From Mucilaginibacter sp. OK268 (GTDB lineage Bacteria; Bacteroidota; Bacteroidia; Sphingobacteriales; Sphingobacteriaceae): 64,000 nt of DNA. The stretch spans positions 124,001 to 188,000 of the forward strand of contig NZ_FNJV01000012.1 in NCBI RefSeq assembly GCF_900103125.1, given 5' to 3'. The notes below the pieces were generated by a model, which did not search any database, was not told where the DNA came from, and saw only the letters and a program-made list of their open reading frames with translations. A program made the position numbers and the translations under genes. Positions 25,101-32,878 of the stretch are shown here, piece by piece (position 1 is the stretch's first letter; each line of letters begins with the position of its first letter).

Positions 25101-25874
25101 ATGAAATTAAATTATTCGGTTAAACAAATTGCCAGGCTGGCCGGGGTGAGTGTGCGCACCCTGCACCTTTATGACCAGATGGGTTTATTAAAGCCCGCCG
25201 TACGTACGCGTGCGGGTTACCGGCAATATAACCAGGATAAGTTACTAAGACTACAGCAGATACTTTTTTACAGGGAGCTCGATCTTCCTTTAAAAGAGAT
25301 TGCCGAAATTTTAAACGATCCGGACTTTGACCTGGTGCAGGCCCTTGCAGGCCACAAGACCGCCCTGTTAGCCAGGCGTAACCGTTTAAACACATTGCTG
25401 AAAACCATTGACAAAACCATTATTAACTTAAAAAACAAAAGCATGAACAACCTGGAAGAATTATATGAAGGCATGCCCAAAGAACAAGTCGCCGCATGGC
25501 GCAAAGAGGCTATGGATAAATGGGGCGAGGATACCGTGCTGCGTTCGGAAAATGCGTTGCGCGAAATAGACAAGCTCGACCTCGACCGTTTAAAGGCCGA
25601 TCAAAAGGATATCGCCCATCAGCTTCAGCTACTGCGTAATCACAAACCTGAAAGTGAAGGGGTACAGGAACAAATAGCCCGTCATTATGCCAATATCCGT
25701 AGCTTTTGGGGTATAAGCGATCCAACCGATCTCCGGACCGAAACTTATAAAGGCCTGACAGAACTATACCTTGCCGATGAAAGATATACAACAACCGAAG
25801 GCCAAACCGACCCTGATTTTGCAGCATTTATGCGTAACAGCATGCTTTACTTTGCTGAGCATAAATTGAAGTAA
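25101..25874 (+). CDS. MerR family regulator with TipAS domain
   Basis: 257 residues. N-terminal MerR winged helix (about 5-75): YSVKQIARLAGVSVRTLHLY, DQMGLLKPAVRT, GYRQYNQDKLLRLQQI; then a dimer coiled coil (about 80-115) and a C-terminal TipAS-like helical domain (about 120-255) with WRKEAMDKWGED, HYANIRSFWG and DPDFAAFMRNSMLYFAEH. TipAS domains bind thiopeptide antibiotics or other lipophilic compounds. No drug-efflux target gene is adjacent; autoregulation is likely. It breaks the trmD-rplS neighbourhood, pointing to insertion. Confidence 0.92.
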   Translation: MKLNYSVKQIARLAGVSVRTLHLYDQMGLLKPAVRTRAGYRQYNQDKLLRLQQILFYRELDLPLKEIAEILNDPDFDLVQALAGHKTALLARRNRLNTLLKTIDKTIINLKNKSMNNLEELYEGMPKEQVAAWRKEAMDKWGEDTVLRSENALREIDKLDLDRLKADQKDIAHQLQLLRNHKPESEGVQEQIARHYANIRSFWGISDPTDLRTETYKGLTELYLADERYTTTEGQTDPDFAAFMRNSMLYFAEHKLK

Positions 25875-25896
25875 TTAACTTTCCAATTAAGAAATG

Positions 25897-26008
25897 CGTC
25901 ATTGCGAGGCACGAAGCAATCTCTACATAGGCAGGTCAATAATACAAGTTCATCACTTAGCTATCCGCTCTGTATAGCATAGAGATTGCTTCGTACCTCG
26001 CAATGACG
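25897..26008. repeat. REP-like repeat family C
   Basis: Ends CGTCATTGCGAGG and CCTCGCAATGACG; inner arms ACGAAGCAATCTCTA and TAGAGATTGCTTCGT. Fills the junction between the convergent merR and trmD genes and could serve as their terminator. Confidence 0.88.
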
Positions 26009-26024
26009 TTATTATATGATTCTT

Positions 26025-26699
26025 CTACTCCAACAAATCTGGCCGGCGGGTTTTGGTTCGTTCGAGGGCTTGCTCAAAACGCCATTTTTCAATTTCGGGG
26101 GTATTGCCGCTCAACAGGATATCAGGAACCCTGTAGCCATTCCAGTCGGCGGGACGGGTATATACCGGGGCATCGAGCATATCGTCCTGGAAGGAGTCGC
26201 TTAGGGCCGATGTTTCATCGCTCAGTACACCGGGTATCAGGCGCACTACGGCATCTACTAAAACAGCCGCAGGCAACTCGCCGCCCGATAATACATAATC
26301 ACCAATGGAGATTTCGCGGGTAACGTAAATATCACGGATGCGCTGATCGATCCCTTTATAATGTCCGCATAAAATAATGATGTTGCCTTTGATAGAAAGC
26401 TGATTGGCGATAGCCTGGTTCAGCCGTTCACCATCCGGCGACATGAATATGATCTCATCATACTCCCGCTCGGCTTTCAGCTTTTCGATACAGGCAGCAA
26501 AGGGGGGGATGGTCATTACCATGCCGCTGCCACCGCCGTAAGGGTAATCATCTACACTTTTTTGCTTATTGGTGGCATATTCCCGCAGGTTATGCACATA
26601 TATTTCGGCAATGCCTTTTTTTTGGGCACGCTGTAAAATGGAGTGTGCAAACGGACTTAACAGCAGATCGGGCAAAACGGATATAATATCAAAACGCAT
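26025..26699 (-). CDS. trmD: tRNA (guanine-N1)-methyltransferase TrmD
   Basis: The ATG at 26699 (MRFDIISVLPDLL) is preferred over a TTG two codons upstream; 224 residues. The trefoil-knot SAM site is visible: IIILCGHYKGIDQRI, EISIGDYVLSGGELPA, RLIPGVLSDE. It makes m1G37 in tRNA, preventing frameshifting. A TATCTTTG element only three bases upstream of the ATG suggests a private, leaderless transcript, in line with its separation from rimM. Confidence 0.96.
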   Translation of the reverse strand: MRFDIISVLPDLLLSPFAHSILQRAQKKGIAEIYVHNLREYATNKQKSVDDYPYGGGSGMVMTIPPFAACIEKLKAEREYDEIIFMSPDGERLNQAIANQLSIKGNIIILCGHYKGIDQRIRDIYVTREISIGDYVLSGGELPAAVLVDAVVRLIPGVLSDETSALSDSFQDDMLDAPVYTRPADWNGYRVPDILLSGNTPEIEKWRFEQALERTKTRRPDLLE

Positions 26700-26702
26700 G
26701 TG

Positions 26703-26710
26703 CAAAGATA
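26703..26710 (-). promoter_or_regulatory. -7 element for trmD
   Basis: Reverse-strand TATCTTTG three bases upstream of the ATG, the same arrangement as at padR; predicts a leaderless mRNA. Confidence 0.45.
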
Positions 26711-26717
26711 GTAAATC

Positions 26718-26744
26718 AATGTGCGGATTTCAGATGTGCAGATG
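26718..26744. repeat. single arm of repeat family A
   Basis: Units AATGTGCGGATTTC and AGATGTGCAGATG, same family as 5457-5598 and 8154-8356, upstream of trmD. Confidence 0.65.
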
Positions 26745-26835
26745 AGTGGATAGAAACAAGAGAAAAGAATCAAGAACCAAGAAGTAGCGTCCCTTTTGAT
26801 CTTTTCCCCTTAATCCTTCCATCCTTTATCCAAAA

Positions 26836-27225
26836 TCAAATAGCTTTTTCAATCAGCCAGTGGTGCCCAAATGGGTCTATCACTTCTCCTTGCCGGTAAC
26901 CATAATCATAATCCTGCACGGGCGATCTTACGCTGGCTCCAGCTGCTTCGGCCTGCGCCATCACTACGTGTACATCTTCCACAAATAGCCCAATGGTTAC
27001 GGTAGTAGCATGATATTTATCCGGACTAACAGCCGATGAGTGCAGCGTTTGCTCATGCAGATGAAACAATGATCCGACTATACTTAATTCCGATACATGA
27101 ATAGTGCCGTCATCATTGCTAAAACGCCGCAGCTCAACAGCACCAAAAGCTTTGATATAAAAACTGATATCGGTTACGCCGTTAGGGATAACTAATTGCG
27201 GAGCGAAAGTTGGCTTGCTTTGCAT
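26836..27225 (-). CDS. VOC (glyoxalase-like) family protein
   Basis: 129 residues. PhnB/YdeN-like vicinal oxygen chelate fold: QLVIPNGVTDISFYIKAFGA, VGLFVEDVHVVMAQAEAAGA (observed as IGLFVEDV) and QGEVIDPFGHHWLIE. The final His/Glu pair fits the metal-binding positions of the family, but substrate is unknown. It lies 13 bases after the HTH gene on the same strand, so likely transcribed with the HTH/membrane pair. Confidence 0.85.
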   Translation of the reverse strand: MQSKPTFAPQLVIPNGVTDISFYIKAFGAVELRRFSNDDGTIHVSELSIVGSLFHLHEQTLHSSAVSPDKYHATTVTIGLFVEDVHVVMAQAEAAGASVRSPVQDYDYGYRQGEVIDPFGHHWLIEKAI

Positions 27226-27238
27226 AATTAGCTGATTT

Positions 27239-27439
27239 TTAATCTTCTTCCTCTAATATAAACACTTCTTCCACGGGTTTTCCAAACACCCGGGCAATTT
27301 TTAAGGCCAGCACCGTTGAGGGCACGTATTTATTACTTTCGATGGTGTTGATGGTTTGGCGCGATACCCCTACCTGGTCGGCCAGATCGGCCTGGGTAAT
27401 ATTTTTGATGGCGCGCTCCACACGTATATTGTTTTTCAT
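27239..27439 (-). CDS. XRE-family small DNA-binding regulator
   Basis: 66 residues, a helix-turn-helix domain only: ITQADLADQVGVSRQTINTI and ESNKYVPSTVLALKIARVFG, ending VEEVFILEEED. This is the YozG/YgzD-type mini-regulator often partnered with a small membrane protein; here such a protein is encoded eight bases upstream on the same strand. Confidence 0.9.
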   Translation of the reverse strand: MKNNIRVERAIKNITQADLADQVGVSRQTINTIESNKYVPSTVLALKIARVFGKPVEEVFILEEED

Positions 27440-27447
27440 GCCCGTAA

Positions 27448-27870
27448 TTATTCTTTTATTAAACGATTATTCTGGAAGATCTTCCACCTGAAGCGGATGA
27501 TAAAAAACACGAGCGGTATCAATAAGTTTAAAAACAATATGTGTTCGGTATCATTTGTAAATATCAAACTAATCACCAAAACTATATAATTGACATAGAT
27601 GGCCCATTGCAACGAATCAAGGCGCAGTTGTAATATTTGCTCGTCTTCAATCTTTTCCTTCGCAAAAGCTATCAGGAACAAACCAATGGCCATTAATAAA
27701 GTGGTGGTCATAAAAAAAAGATGGTGACTATTAAAAAGGTTGGAGCTTGGCTGCGTCTCATGAAGATCAAAACCAAGATCTTTTTTAAACATCACAATAG
27801 GGATATGTACCAAAATAAGCACCAGGCCTAAATACCTGCACCAATAAGGGAATAAGAAGCGCGATTTCAT
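27448..27870 (-). CDS. four-helix hypothetical membrane protein
   Basis: 140 residues from the ATG at 27870 (MKSRFLFPYWCRY); the open frame extends upstream without a plausible start. About four membrane helices (CRYLGLVLILVHIPIVMF, FMTTTLLMAIGLFLIAF, IYVNYIVLVISLIF, ILFLNLLIPLVFFII). No named family recognised. Operonic with the small HTH regulator downstream, a pairing that usually means the membrane protein is the regulator's target or partner. AT-rich promoter region with TTTACAAATG repeats near 27870-27920. Confidence 0.75.
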   Translation of the reverse strand: MKSRFLFPYWCRYLGLVLILVHIPIVMFKKDLGFDLHETQPSSNLFNSHHLFFMTTTLLMAIGLFLIAFAKEKIEDEQILQLRLDSLQWAIYVNYIVLVISLIFTNDTEHILFLNLLIPLVFFIIRFRWKIFQNNRLIKE

Positions 27871-28094
27871 ATTTGTAAAGTTTAGTTTACCAAATGTAAA
27901 ACAAACTTTACAAATGTCAAATATATTTGACATTTTATTTTTGCCCCATTTAAACGCGAAATGCCCGTGAGGACACAGGCATCGGTATGAGCATTTGGGA
28001 TGCCGAAACAAGTTCGGCATGACTATAATTATTTATTCTGAATCAGGGATAGGATAGTCCTTTATCTTTACTCCAATAATCCTTGCTCCAATAA

Positions 28095-28622
28095 TTATTC
28101 AGACAAATAAACATCCAGCAAACCTTCGGGCAGGTCAACATAGATCTCGCCGCCTTCTACATCGATACCTTTTATAATATCCAGGTTAAGCGGAAACATC
28201 ACTTCTTTATTTTGGTATTGAACAATGGCTATCAGCTGTTGCGGGTATTCCTGCACTTCCAGGATCTCGCCCAGTTCGCCGTGGGTTTCATCAACAGCAA
28301 TAAAGCCTTTTACATCGTTCAGCGTAAATTCGCTCTTTTTCTTTTTGGGTTTTAGTTTATTAGGCAGGTAGATGTCCTTTTTTACCAGCAGGGCTGCTTT
28401 TTCAATGGCATCTACATCCTCCAGGTACAAATAGGCATTGTTTTTTTGCAGGTATTTGATGGAAGCCACAAAATAAGGGATCAATTTGCCGGCCATATCA
28501 ATAAATAAAGCGTCGAACTTAATGGCGTCCAGACCATCAAAATCAACATATATCTGCATCTCGCCTTTAAGGCCCTTGGTTTTTAATATACTACCTACTC
28601 TGAAACAATCTTCAGTTTTCAT
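28095..28622 (-). CDS. rimM: ribosome maturation factor RimM
   Basis: 175 residues. N-terminal beta-barrel: FRVGSILKTKGLKGEMQIYV (start of the RimM domain), and PRC-like C-terminal barrel: VKGFIAVDETHGELGEILEV, MFPLNLDIIKGIDVEGGEIY, DLPEGLLDVY. It binds S19 and helps 16S 3'-end maturation. It follows rpsP by 97 bases with a hairpin in between. Confidence 0.95.
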   Translation of the reverse strand: MKTEDCFRVGSILKTKGLKGEMQIYVDFDGLDAIKFDALFIDMAGKLIPYFVASIKYLQKNNAYLYLEDVDAIEKAALLVKKDIYLPNKLKPKKKKSEFTLNDVKGFIAVDETHGELGEILEVQEYPQQLIAIVQYQNKEVMFPLNLDIIKGIDVEGGEIYVDLPEGLLDVYLSE

Positions 28623-28641
28623 AAAAAACAGCTTTTAAAAA

Positions 28642-28671
28642 CAAAGGCGAAGCTGTTTTGCTTCGCCTTTG
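28642..28671 (-). terminator. hairpin between rpsP and rimM
   Basis: CAAAGGCGAAGC and its complement form a perfect 12-base-pair stem with loop TGTTTT. No strong U-run follows on the reverse strand, so it may be an attenuator or RNA-processing site setting different S16 and RimM levels. Confidence 0.5.
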
Positions 28672-28719
28672 ATGAGAGTTAAGAAGTTAGAGTTTCTATC
28701 TCTTACTTCTTCAAAAAAA

Positions 28720-29259
28720 TTATTCTGCGCTTTCAGCAGCGTCTGTTTCAGCAGCAGCTTCTTCGGCCGGAGCTTCCTCTTCTGCAACGTCTTCAGCAAC
28801 AGGAGCATTTTTAGCAGCAATTGCAGCAGCTTTTTCTTCTTTCTTTTTAGCTTCAGCAGCCAAAGCAGCTTTACGCGCTTCGTCTTTTGCCGATAGTAAG
28901 CTGGTTTTTTTGCCAGTGATCTTACCGTCTTTTTGCTCAGTCCACTCTGCAAATTTAGCTGCAGCTTGTTCTTCGGTTAAAGCACCTTTTTTAACACCAC
29001 CTTCTAAGTGTTTTTTGTAAAGCACACCTTTGTATGAAAGGATAGCGCGACAAGTATCAGTAGGCTGGGCACCAGTGTTAACCCACTCTAAAGTTTTGTC
29101 GAAGTTAATGTCGATAGTTGCAGGATTGGTGTTTGGGTTGTATGAACCTAAACGCTCAATGAAACGACCGTCGCGTGGAGCGCGGGCATCTGCTACTACG
29201 ATGTAGTAAAAAGGTTTTCCTTTTTTACCGTGTCTTTGCAGTCTGATCTTAGTTGCCAT
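28720..29259 (-). CDS. rpsP: 30S ribosomal protein S16
   Basis: 179 residues. The S16 core (1-80) shows MATKIRLQRHGKKGKPFYYI, VVADARAPRDGRFIERLGSY and GAQPTDTCRAILSYKGVLYK. A ~95-residue Ala/Glu/Lys-rich extension follows, as usual for Bacteroidota S16 and about twice the enterobacterial length. First gene of the split rpsP-rimM block. Confidence 0.97.
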   Translation of the reverse strand: MATKIRLQRHGKKGKPFYYIVVADARAPRDGRFIERLGSYNPNTNPATIDINFDKTLEWVNTGAQPTDTCRAILSYKGVLYKKHLEGGVKKGALTEEQAAAKFAEWTEQKDGKITGKKTSLLSAKDEARKAALAAEAKKKEEKAAAIAAKNAPVAEDVAEEEAPAEEAAAETDAAESAE

Positions 29260-29310
29260 TTTTTCTTTTTATGTATTCAACATGTCCCCGGAGTACTTTC
29301 TGCGGGGATG

Positions 29311-29318
29311 CAAAGGTA
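29311..29318 (-). promoter_or_regulatory. -7 element for rpsP
   Basis: Reverse-strand TACCTTTG, 51 bases upstream of the rpsP ATG. Confidence 0.45.
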
Positions 29319-29414
29319 TAAATTATTTGTAATAATTTAAAACCCATGTAATTAATTATTTATTTAATCTAAACGCGCTATGGGTTAATTGAAAAAAATC
29401 GCAATTTCAGGGCC

Positions 29415-29957
29415 ATGAGTTTAAACAGAAAATTACGCATAGCTATTGATATGGACGAGGTAATGGCCGATACCATTGCCAAATTTATTACCATGTATGA
29501 CGAACGACACCAAACCAAAATATCGCTGGGCGATATGCATGGTAAAGAGTTCCGGGAAATACTCCCCCCTCACCTGAGTGCCACCCTCAGAGAGTATATC
29601 AATGAAAGGGGCTTTTTTCGTGATCTGCCGGTGATGCCGGGCTGCCAGGAAGTGGTAAAAGCGCTGCATGAAAAGTATGACGTGTATATCGCTTCGGCCG
29701 CAATGGAGTTCAAGTACTCCTTAGAAGATAAACTGGATTGGCTTAACGAACACTTTCCTTTTATATCCTGGACCAATATTATTTTTTGTGGGCACAAGAT
29801 ACTGGATGTTGACGTGATGATTGACGACAGGATCAAAAACTTTGTAACATTTAAAGGCCGTAAACTATTGTTTACTTCCCCACATAATCTTTTGATCAAT
29901 GATTTTGAGCGTGTTAATAACTGGAACGAAGTGGCAACTAAATTATTACCTGAATAA
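29415..29957 (+). CDS. 5'(3')-deoxyribonucleotidase-like HAD phosphatase
   Basis: 180 residues. HAD motif I IDMDEVMAD at about 10-18 (nucleophile Asp and acid Asp), motif II near ASAAMEFKYSLEDKLDW, motif IV DVMIDDRIKNF. This matches the NT5C family that dephosphorylates deoxynucleoside monophosphates. Monocistronic, divergent from rpsP. Confidence 0.88.
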   Translation: MSLNRKLRIAIDMDEVMADTIAKFITMYDERHQTKISLGDMHGKEFREILPPHLSATLREYINERGFFRDLPVMPGCQEVVKALHEKYDVYIASAAMEFKYSLEDKLDWLNEHFPFISWTNIIFCGHKILDVDVMIDDRIKNFVTFKGRKLLFTSPHNLLINDFERVNNWNEVATKLLPE

Positions 29958-30023
29958 GATGAACAAATTTTGAAATAAATATCCTATATTTAAATGGTAG
30001 CCCCCCTATCATTAAATTAAAGT

Positions 30024-31736
30024 ATGTTAAACCATACAACCATTGACGCCATTGATTGCGTGCTTGCTTATGATATTCATGAGCAAAAGTATTTGTTTAT
30101 AGGGCCTGGTATTTATCCCATTTTGGGTATAACTGCTCAGGAACTTTATCAAAATAGTGAGGTATGGGATAACCTGATCGAAAAAAAGTGCCTTACCAAC
30201 CTGAGATCTCTCGTTAAAAACCTCCCCGAAAATAGCACGGTCGAAACAAATTACCAGATAACCACCCCTCAAAAAGTCGTTAAAAACATTAGCGATAAAA
30301 AAAGCCTTATTACTGATGAAACCACCGGGCATAAGATATTGCTAAGCACCATTAAAGAAACATTGGCTAAAACCAACTGCATCACCCCAACAGATGCAGG
30401 GCATAGTCAGCAGTTTTTAAACTCGCTTATTGATTCGCAAACCAGTTTTTTAATCCGTATAGACACCAACGGGAACTATACTTTTGTTAACAGGCAATAT
30501 TTAAAAACACTGGGATATAAAGATAAGGACGTTTTAGGCAAACACTTTTCGGTAACAAGCTTACCAGAAGAAGCTCATCTTTGCGAAAACGCTTTTATAG
30601 AATGCCTGAACAACCCGGGCAAAGTTGTTACGTTGCTACACAAAAAGCCCGATGTGCATGGCAACCTCCATGATACCGAGTGGGAACTGATATCCATAGT
30701 TAACGAGAACGGCAAGGTTTGCGAGATCCAAGGCATTGGTCATGACGTAACCACGAAGATCAAAATAGAGGCTGAGATCAGAGACACTGCCCAAAAGCTG
30801 GATACTTTTATTGAAAGCATAACCGATTCGTTTTTTATTATTGATAACGATTGGCGGTTTGTACGCGTAAATGCCGCGTTTGAAAAAGTATGGGGGAAAC
30901 CCCGCGCGGAATTACTGGGCAAAGTAATCTGGGATCTATTCCCCTTACTTATTGATACACCTTTTGAAACCGCGTATCGCGATGCGCAAACCAAACAGGA
31001 AAGCGTAAAATTCATGGTTTATTTTGCCCCATTGAATAAGTGGTTCCGCACAGCGGTTTACCCATCTACCGAAGGTATAACCGTATTTGCCAAGAATGTT
31101 ACTTATGAGATGCGCGCGCAGGAAGATGCATTATGGACCAAAAACAACCTGGAGGCACTAATTAACAACACCAATGATAAAATATGGTCGGTGGATACGG
31201 ATAACCGCTATGTTTATATGAACAATGCATATATAGCGCAAATAAAAGCTATGACCGGCGTAGCTCCGCAAAAAGGAGAGTATTCTTACAAGGACATGGG
31301 CCTCCCCCAGGAAGTTATTGACGAATGGAGTGCCTATTATCAGCGGGCGTTAAATGGCGAAAATTATACGGTTATTTTAGAAAGCCTTGATGACGAAGCC
31401 AAAAATCCTGCGTTTTATGAAGTAAGATTTAACCCCATTTTTGCATCCAGTGGAGAGATCAAAGGGGTTGGTTGTTTTGCCCATGATATTTCAGCAAGAC
31501 TTAAAACCGAGCAGGAACTGCTGAGCCAAAACAAACGCATGCGCAATATTGCTTCACTAAGCTCACATGAATTAAGAAGGCCCGTTGCCAGCATGCTGGG
31601 CCTTATCAATATTATGGACAGGGAAAACCCCAATAATCCCGAAAACAAACAAATTATCGATTATCTGCAAATTGTAAGCACCGAAATTGACGATGTGATA
31701 CGCCTCATTGTTGATCACACCTTCACCGGAAAATAA
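30024..31736 (+). CDS. multi-PAS sensor protein with a truncated kinase end
   Basis: 570 residues. Four PAS-like segments: about 5-110 (divergent), 130-245 (IDTNGNYTFVNRQYLKTLGY), 255-370 (DSFFIIDNDWRFVRVNAAF) and 375-500 (IWSVDTDNRYVYMNNAY), each with a following PAC strand. It ends with a DHp-like helix pair containing SSHELRRPVASMLGL with a phosphorylatable His near residue 515, but stops at DHTFTGK with no ATP-binding domain. It may be a phosphotransfer or scaffold protein, or depend on a partner kinase. No membrane segment. Confidence 0.85.
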   Translation: MLNHTTIDAIDCVLAYDIHEQKYLFIGPGIYPILGITAQELYQNSEVWDNLIEKKCLTNLRSLVKNLPENSTVETNYQITTPQKVVKNISDKKSLITDETTGHKILLSTIKETLAKTNCITPTDAGHSQQFLNSLIDSQTSFLIRIDTNGNYTFVNRQYLKTLGYKDKDVLGKHFSVTSLPEEAHLCENAFIECLNNPGKVVTLLHKKPDVHGNLHDTEWELISIVNENGKVCEIQGIGHDVTTKIKIEAEIRDTAQKLDTFIESITDSFFIIDNDWRFVRVNAAFEKVWGKPRAELLGKVIWDLFPLLIDTPFETAYRDAQTKQESVKFMVYFAPLNKWFRTAVYPSTEGITVFAKNVTYEMRAQEDALWTKNNLEALINNTNDKIWSVDTDNRYVYMNNAYIAQIKAMTGVAPQKGEYSYKDMGLPQEVIDEWSAYYQRALNGENYTVILESLDDEAKNPAFYEVRFNPIFASSGEIKGVGCFAHDISARLKTEQELLSQNKRMRNIASLSSHELRRPVASMLGLINIMDRENPNNPENKQIIDYLQIVSTEIDDVIRLIVDHTFTGK

Positions 31737-31753
31737 CCACGGAGATTATAAAC

Positions 31754-32731
31754 TTACATAGACAATATTTCAACCAGTTTTAACAGGTTGGGATTGATCT
31801 CGATGTGATGCTTAATGGCGTGCTCAAACGGGGTATAAGCGATCTCGTTATGAATAATACCGATCATTTCATTACGGTGGCCATCTCTTAAAGCCTCAAC
31901 AGCTGCGGCACCTACACGGCTTGCCAATACTCTATCCATACAGCTTGGTGCTCCGCCGCGTTGTATGTGCCCTAATATCGAAATGCGGGTATCATAATGA
32001 GGGAATTTTTCCTGAACCAAGCGGCCAACTTCAAAAGCGCCACCAGCTTCCTCACCTTCCGCAACGATGACAATTCTGGAGGTTTTATCTTTACGGCCAT
32101 GTTCAAGCCGGTTAAATAAACCTTCCATACCACCTTTACTTTCGGGTATCAATATGGCTTCGGCACCAGCAGCAATACCTGTGCGCAAAGCAATCAGGCC
32201 TGAGTCACGGCCCATTACTTCAACAATAAATAACCTATCGTGCGATTCGGCCGTATCCCTGATCTTATCCACAGCCTCAACAACCGTATTGATGGCAGTA
32301 TCATAACCTATGGTAAAATCGGTACCCATCAAATCATTATCGATTGTACCGGGCAGGCCAATTACAGGAATGTCATACTCACTGCCAAATACCTTTGCAC
32401 CAGTAAAAGTACCGTCGCCGCCAATAGCTACCAAGGCATCAATATTGTGTTTTTGTAACTGATCGTATGCTTGTTTACGTCCCTCAATTGTTCTGAAGTT
32501 ATCGCAGCGGGCTGTTTTTAAAATAGTGCCCCCGCGTTGTATAATATTAGAAACCGATTTACGGTTCATAGGTATAAAGTCGCCTTTGGTCATCCCGTCA
32601 TAACCGCGGCGGATGCCGGTAACTGCAATATCATAGTATATAGCTGTCCGCACAACTGCCCTGATGGCAGCGTTCATTCCCGGCGCGTCGCCACCTGAAG
32701 TAAAAAGTCCGATATTTTTAATCTGCGTCAT
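31754..32731 (-). CDS. pfkA: ATP-dependent 6-phosphofructokinase
   Basis: 325 residues. Glycolytic phosphorylation of fructose 6-phosphate. Motifs: LFTSGGDAPGMNAAIRAVV, IGGDGTFTGAKVF, GLPGTIDNDLMGTDFTIGYD (catalytic Asp), VEVMGRDSGLIALRTG and LGHIQRGGAPSCMDR. Gly after GGDG marks an ATP- rather than PPi-dependent enzyme. The stop nearly abuts that of the PAS gene (17 bases). Confidence 0.97.
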   Translation of the reverse strand: MTQIKNIGLFTSGGDAPGMNAAIRAVVRTAIYYDIAVTGIRRGYDGMTKGDFIPMNRKSVSNIIQRGGTILKTARCDNFRTIEGRKQAYDQLQKHNIDALVAIGGDGTFTGAKVFGSEYDIPVIGLPGTIDNDLMGTDFTIGYDTAINTVVEAVDKIRDTAESHDRLFIVEVMGRDSGLIALRTGIAAGAEAILIPESKGGMEGLFNRLEHGRKDKTSRIVIVAEGEEAGGAFEVGRLVQEKFPHYDTRISILGHIQRGGAPSCMDRVLASRVGAAAVEALRDGHRNEMIGIIHNEIAYTPFEHAIKHHIEINPNLLKLVEILSM

Positions 32732-32878
32732 TTTTTATCCTGATATGGGCATTAGGGGCCCTACCTTAAAAAATTGAATAATTTAAATTAAGTGCTTTTA
32801 AAGTAGCCTTATAAATAAAAACGCGGCTAAGCTTTAAAACTTGCCGCGAATTTACGTTTTATTTTTTTAACGGAGTGC

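Noticed and set aside
12013..26008. CRISPR array made of the GTCATTGCGAGG repeats
   Set aside because: Copies are kilobases apart, palindromic and without regular spacers or cas genes.
27871..28020. Upstream extension of the membrane-protein frame at 27448
   Set aside because: Residues are Cys/His-rich and unlike a membrane protein; the ATG at 27870 gives a normal first helix.
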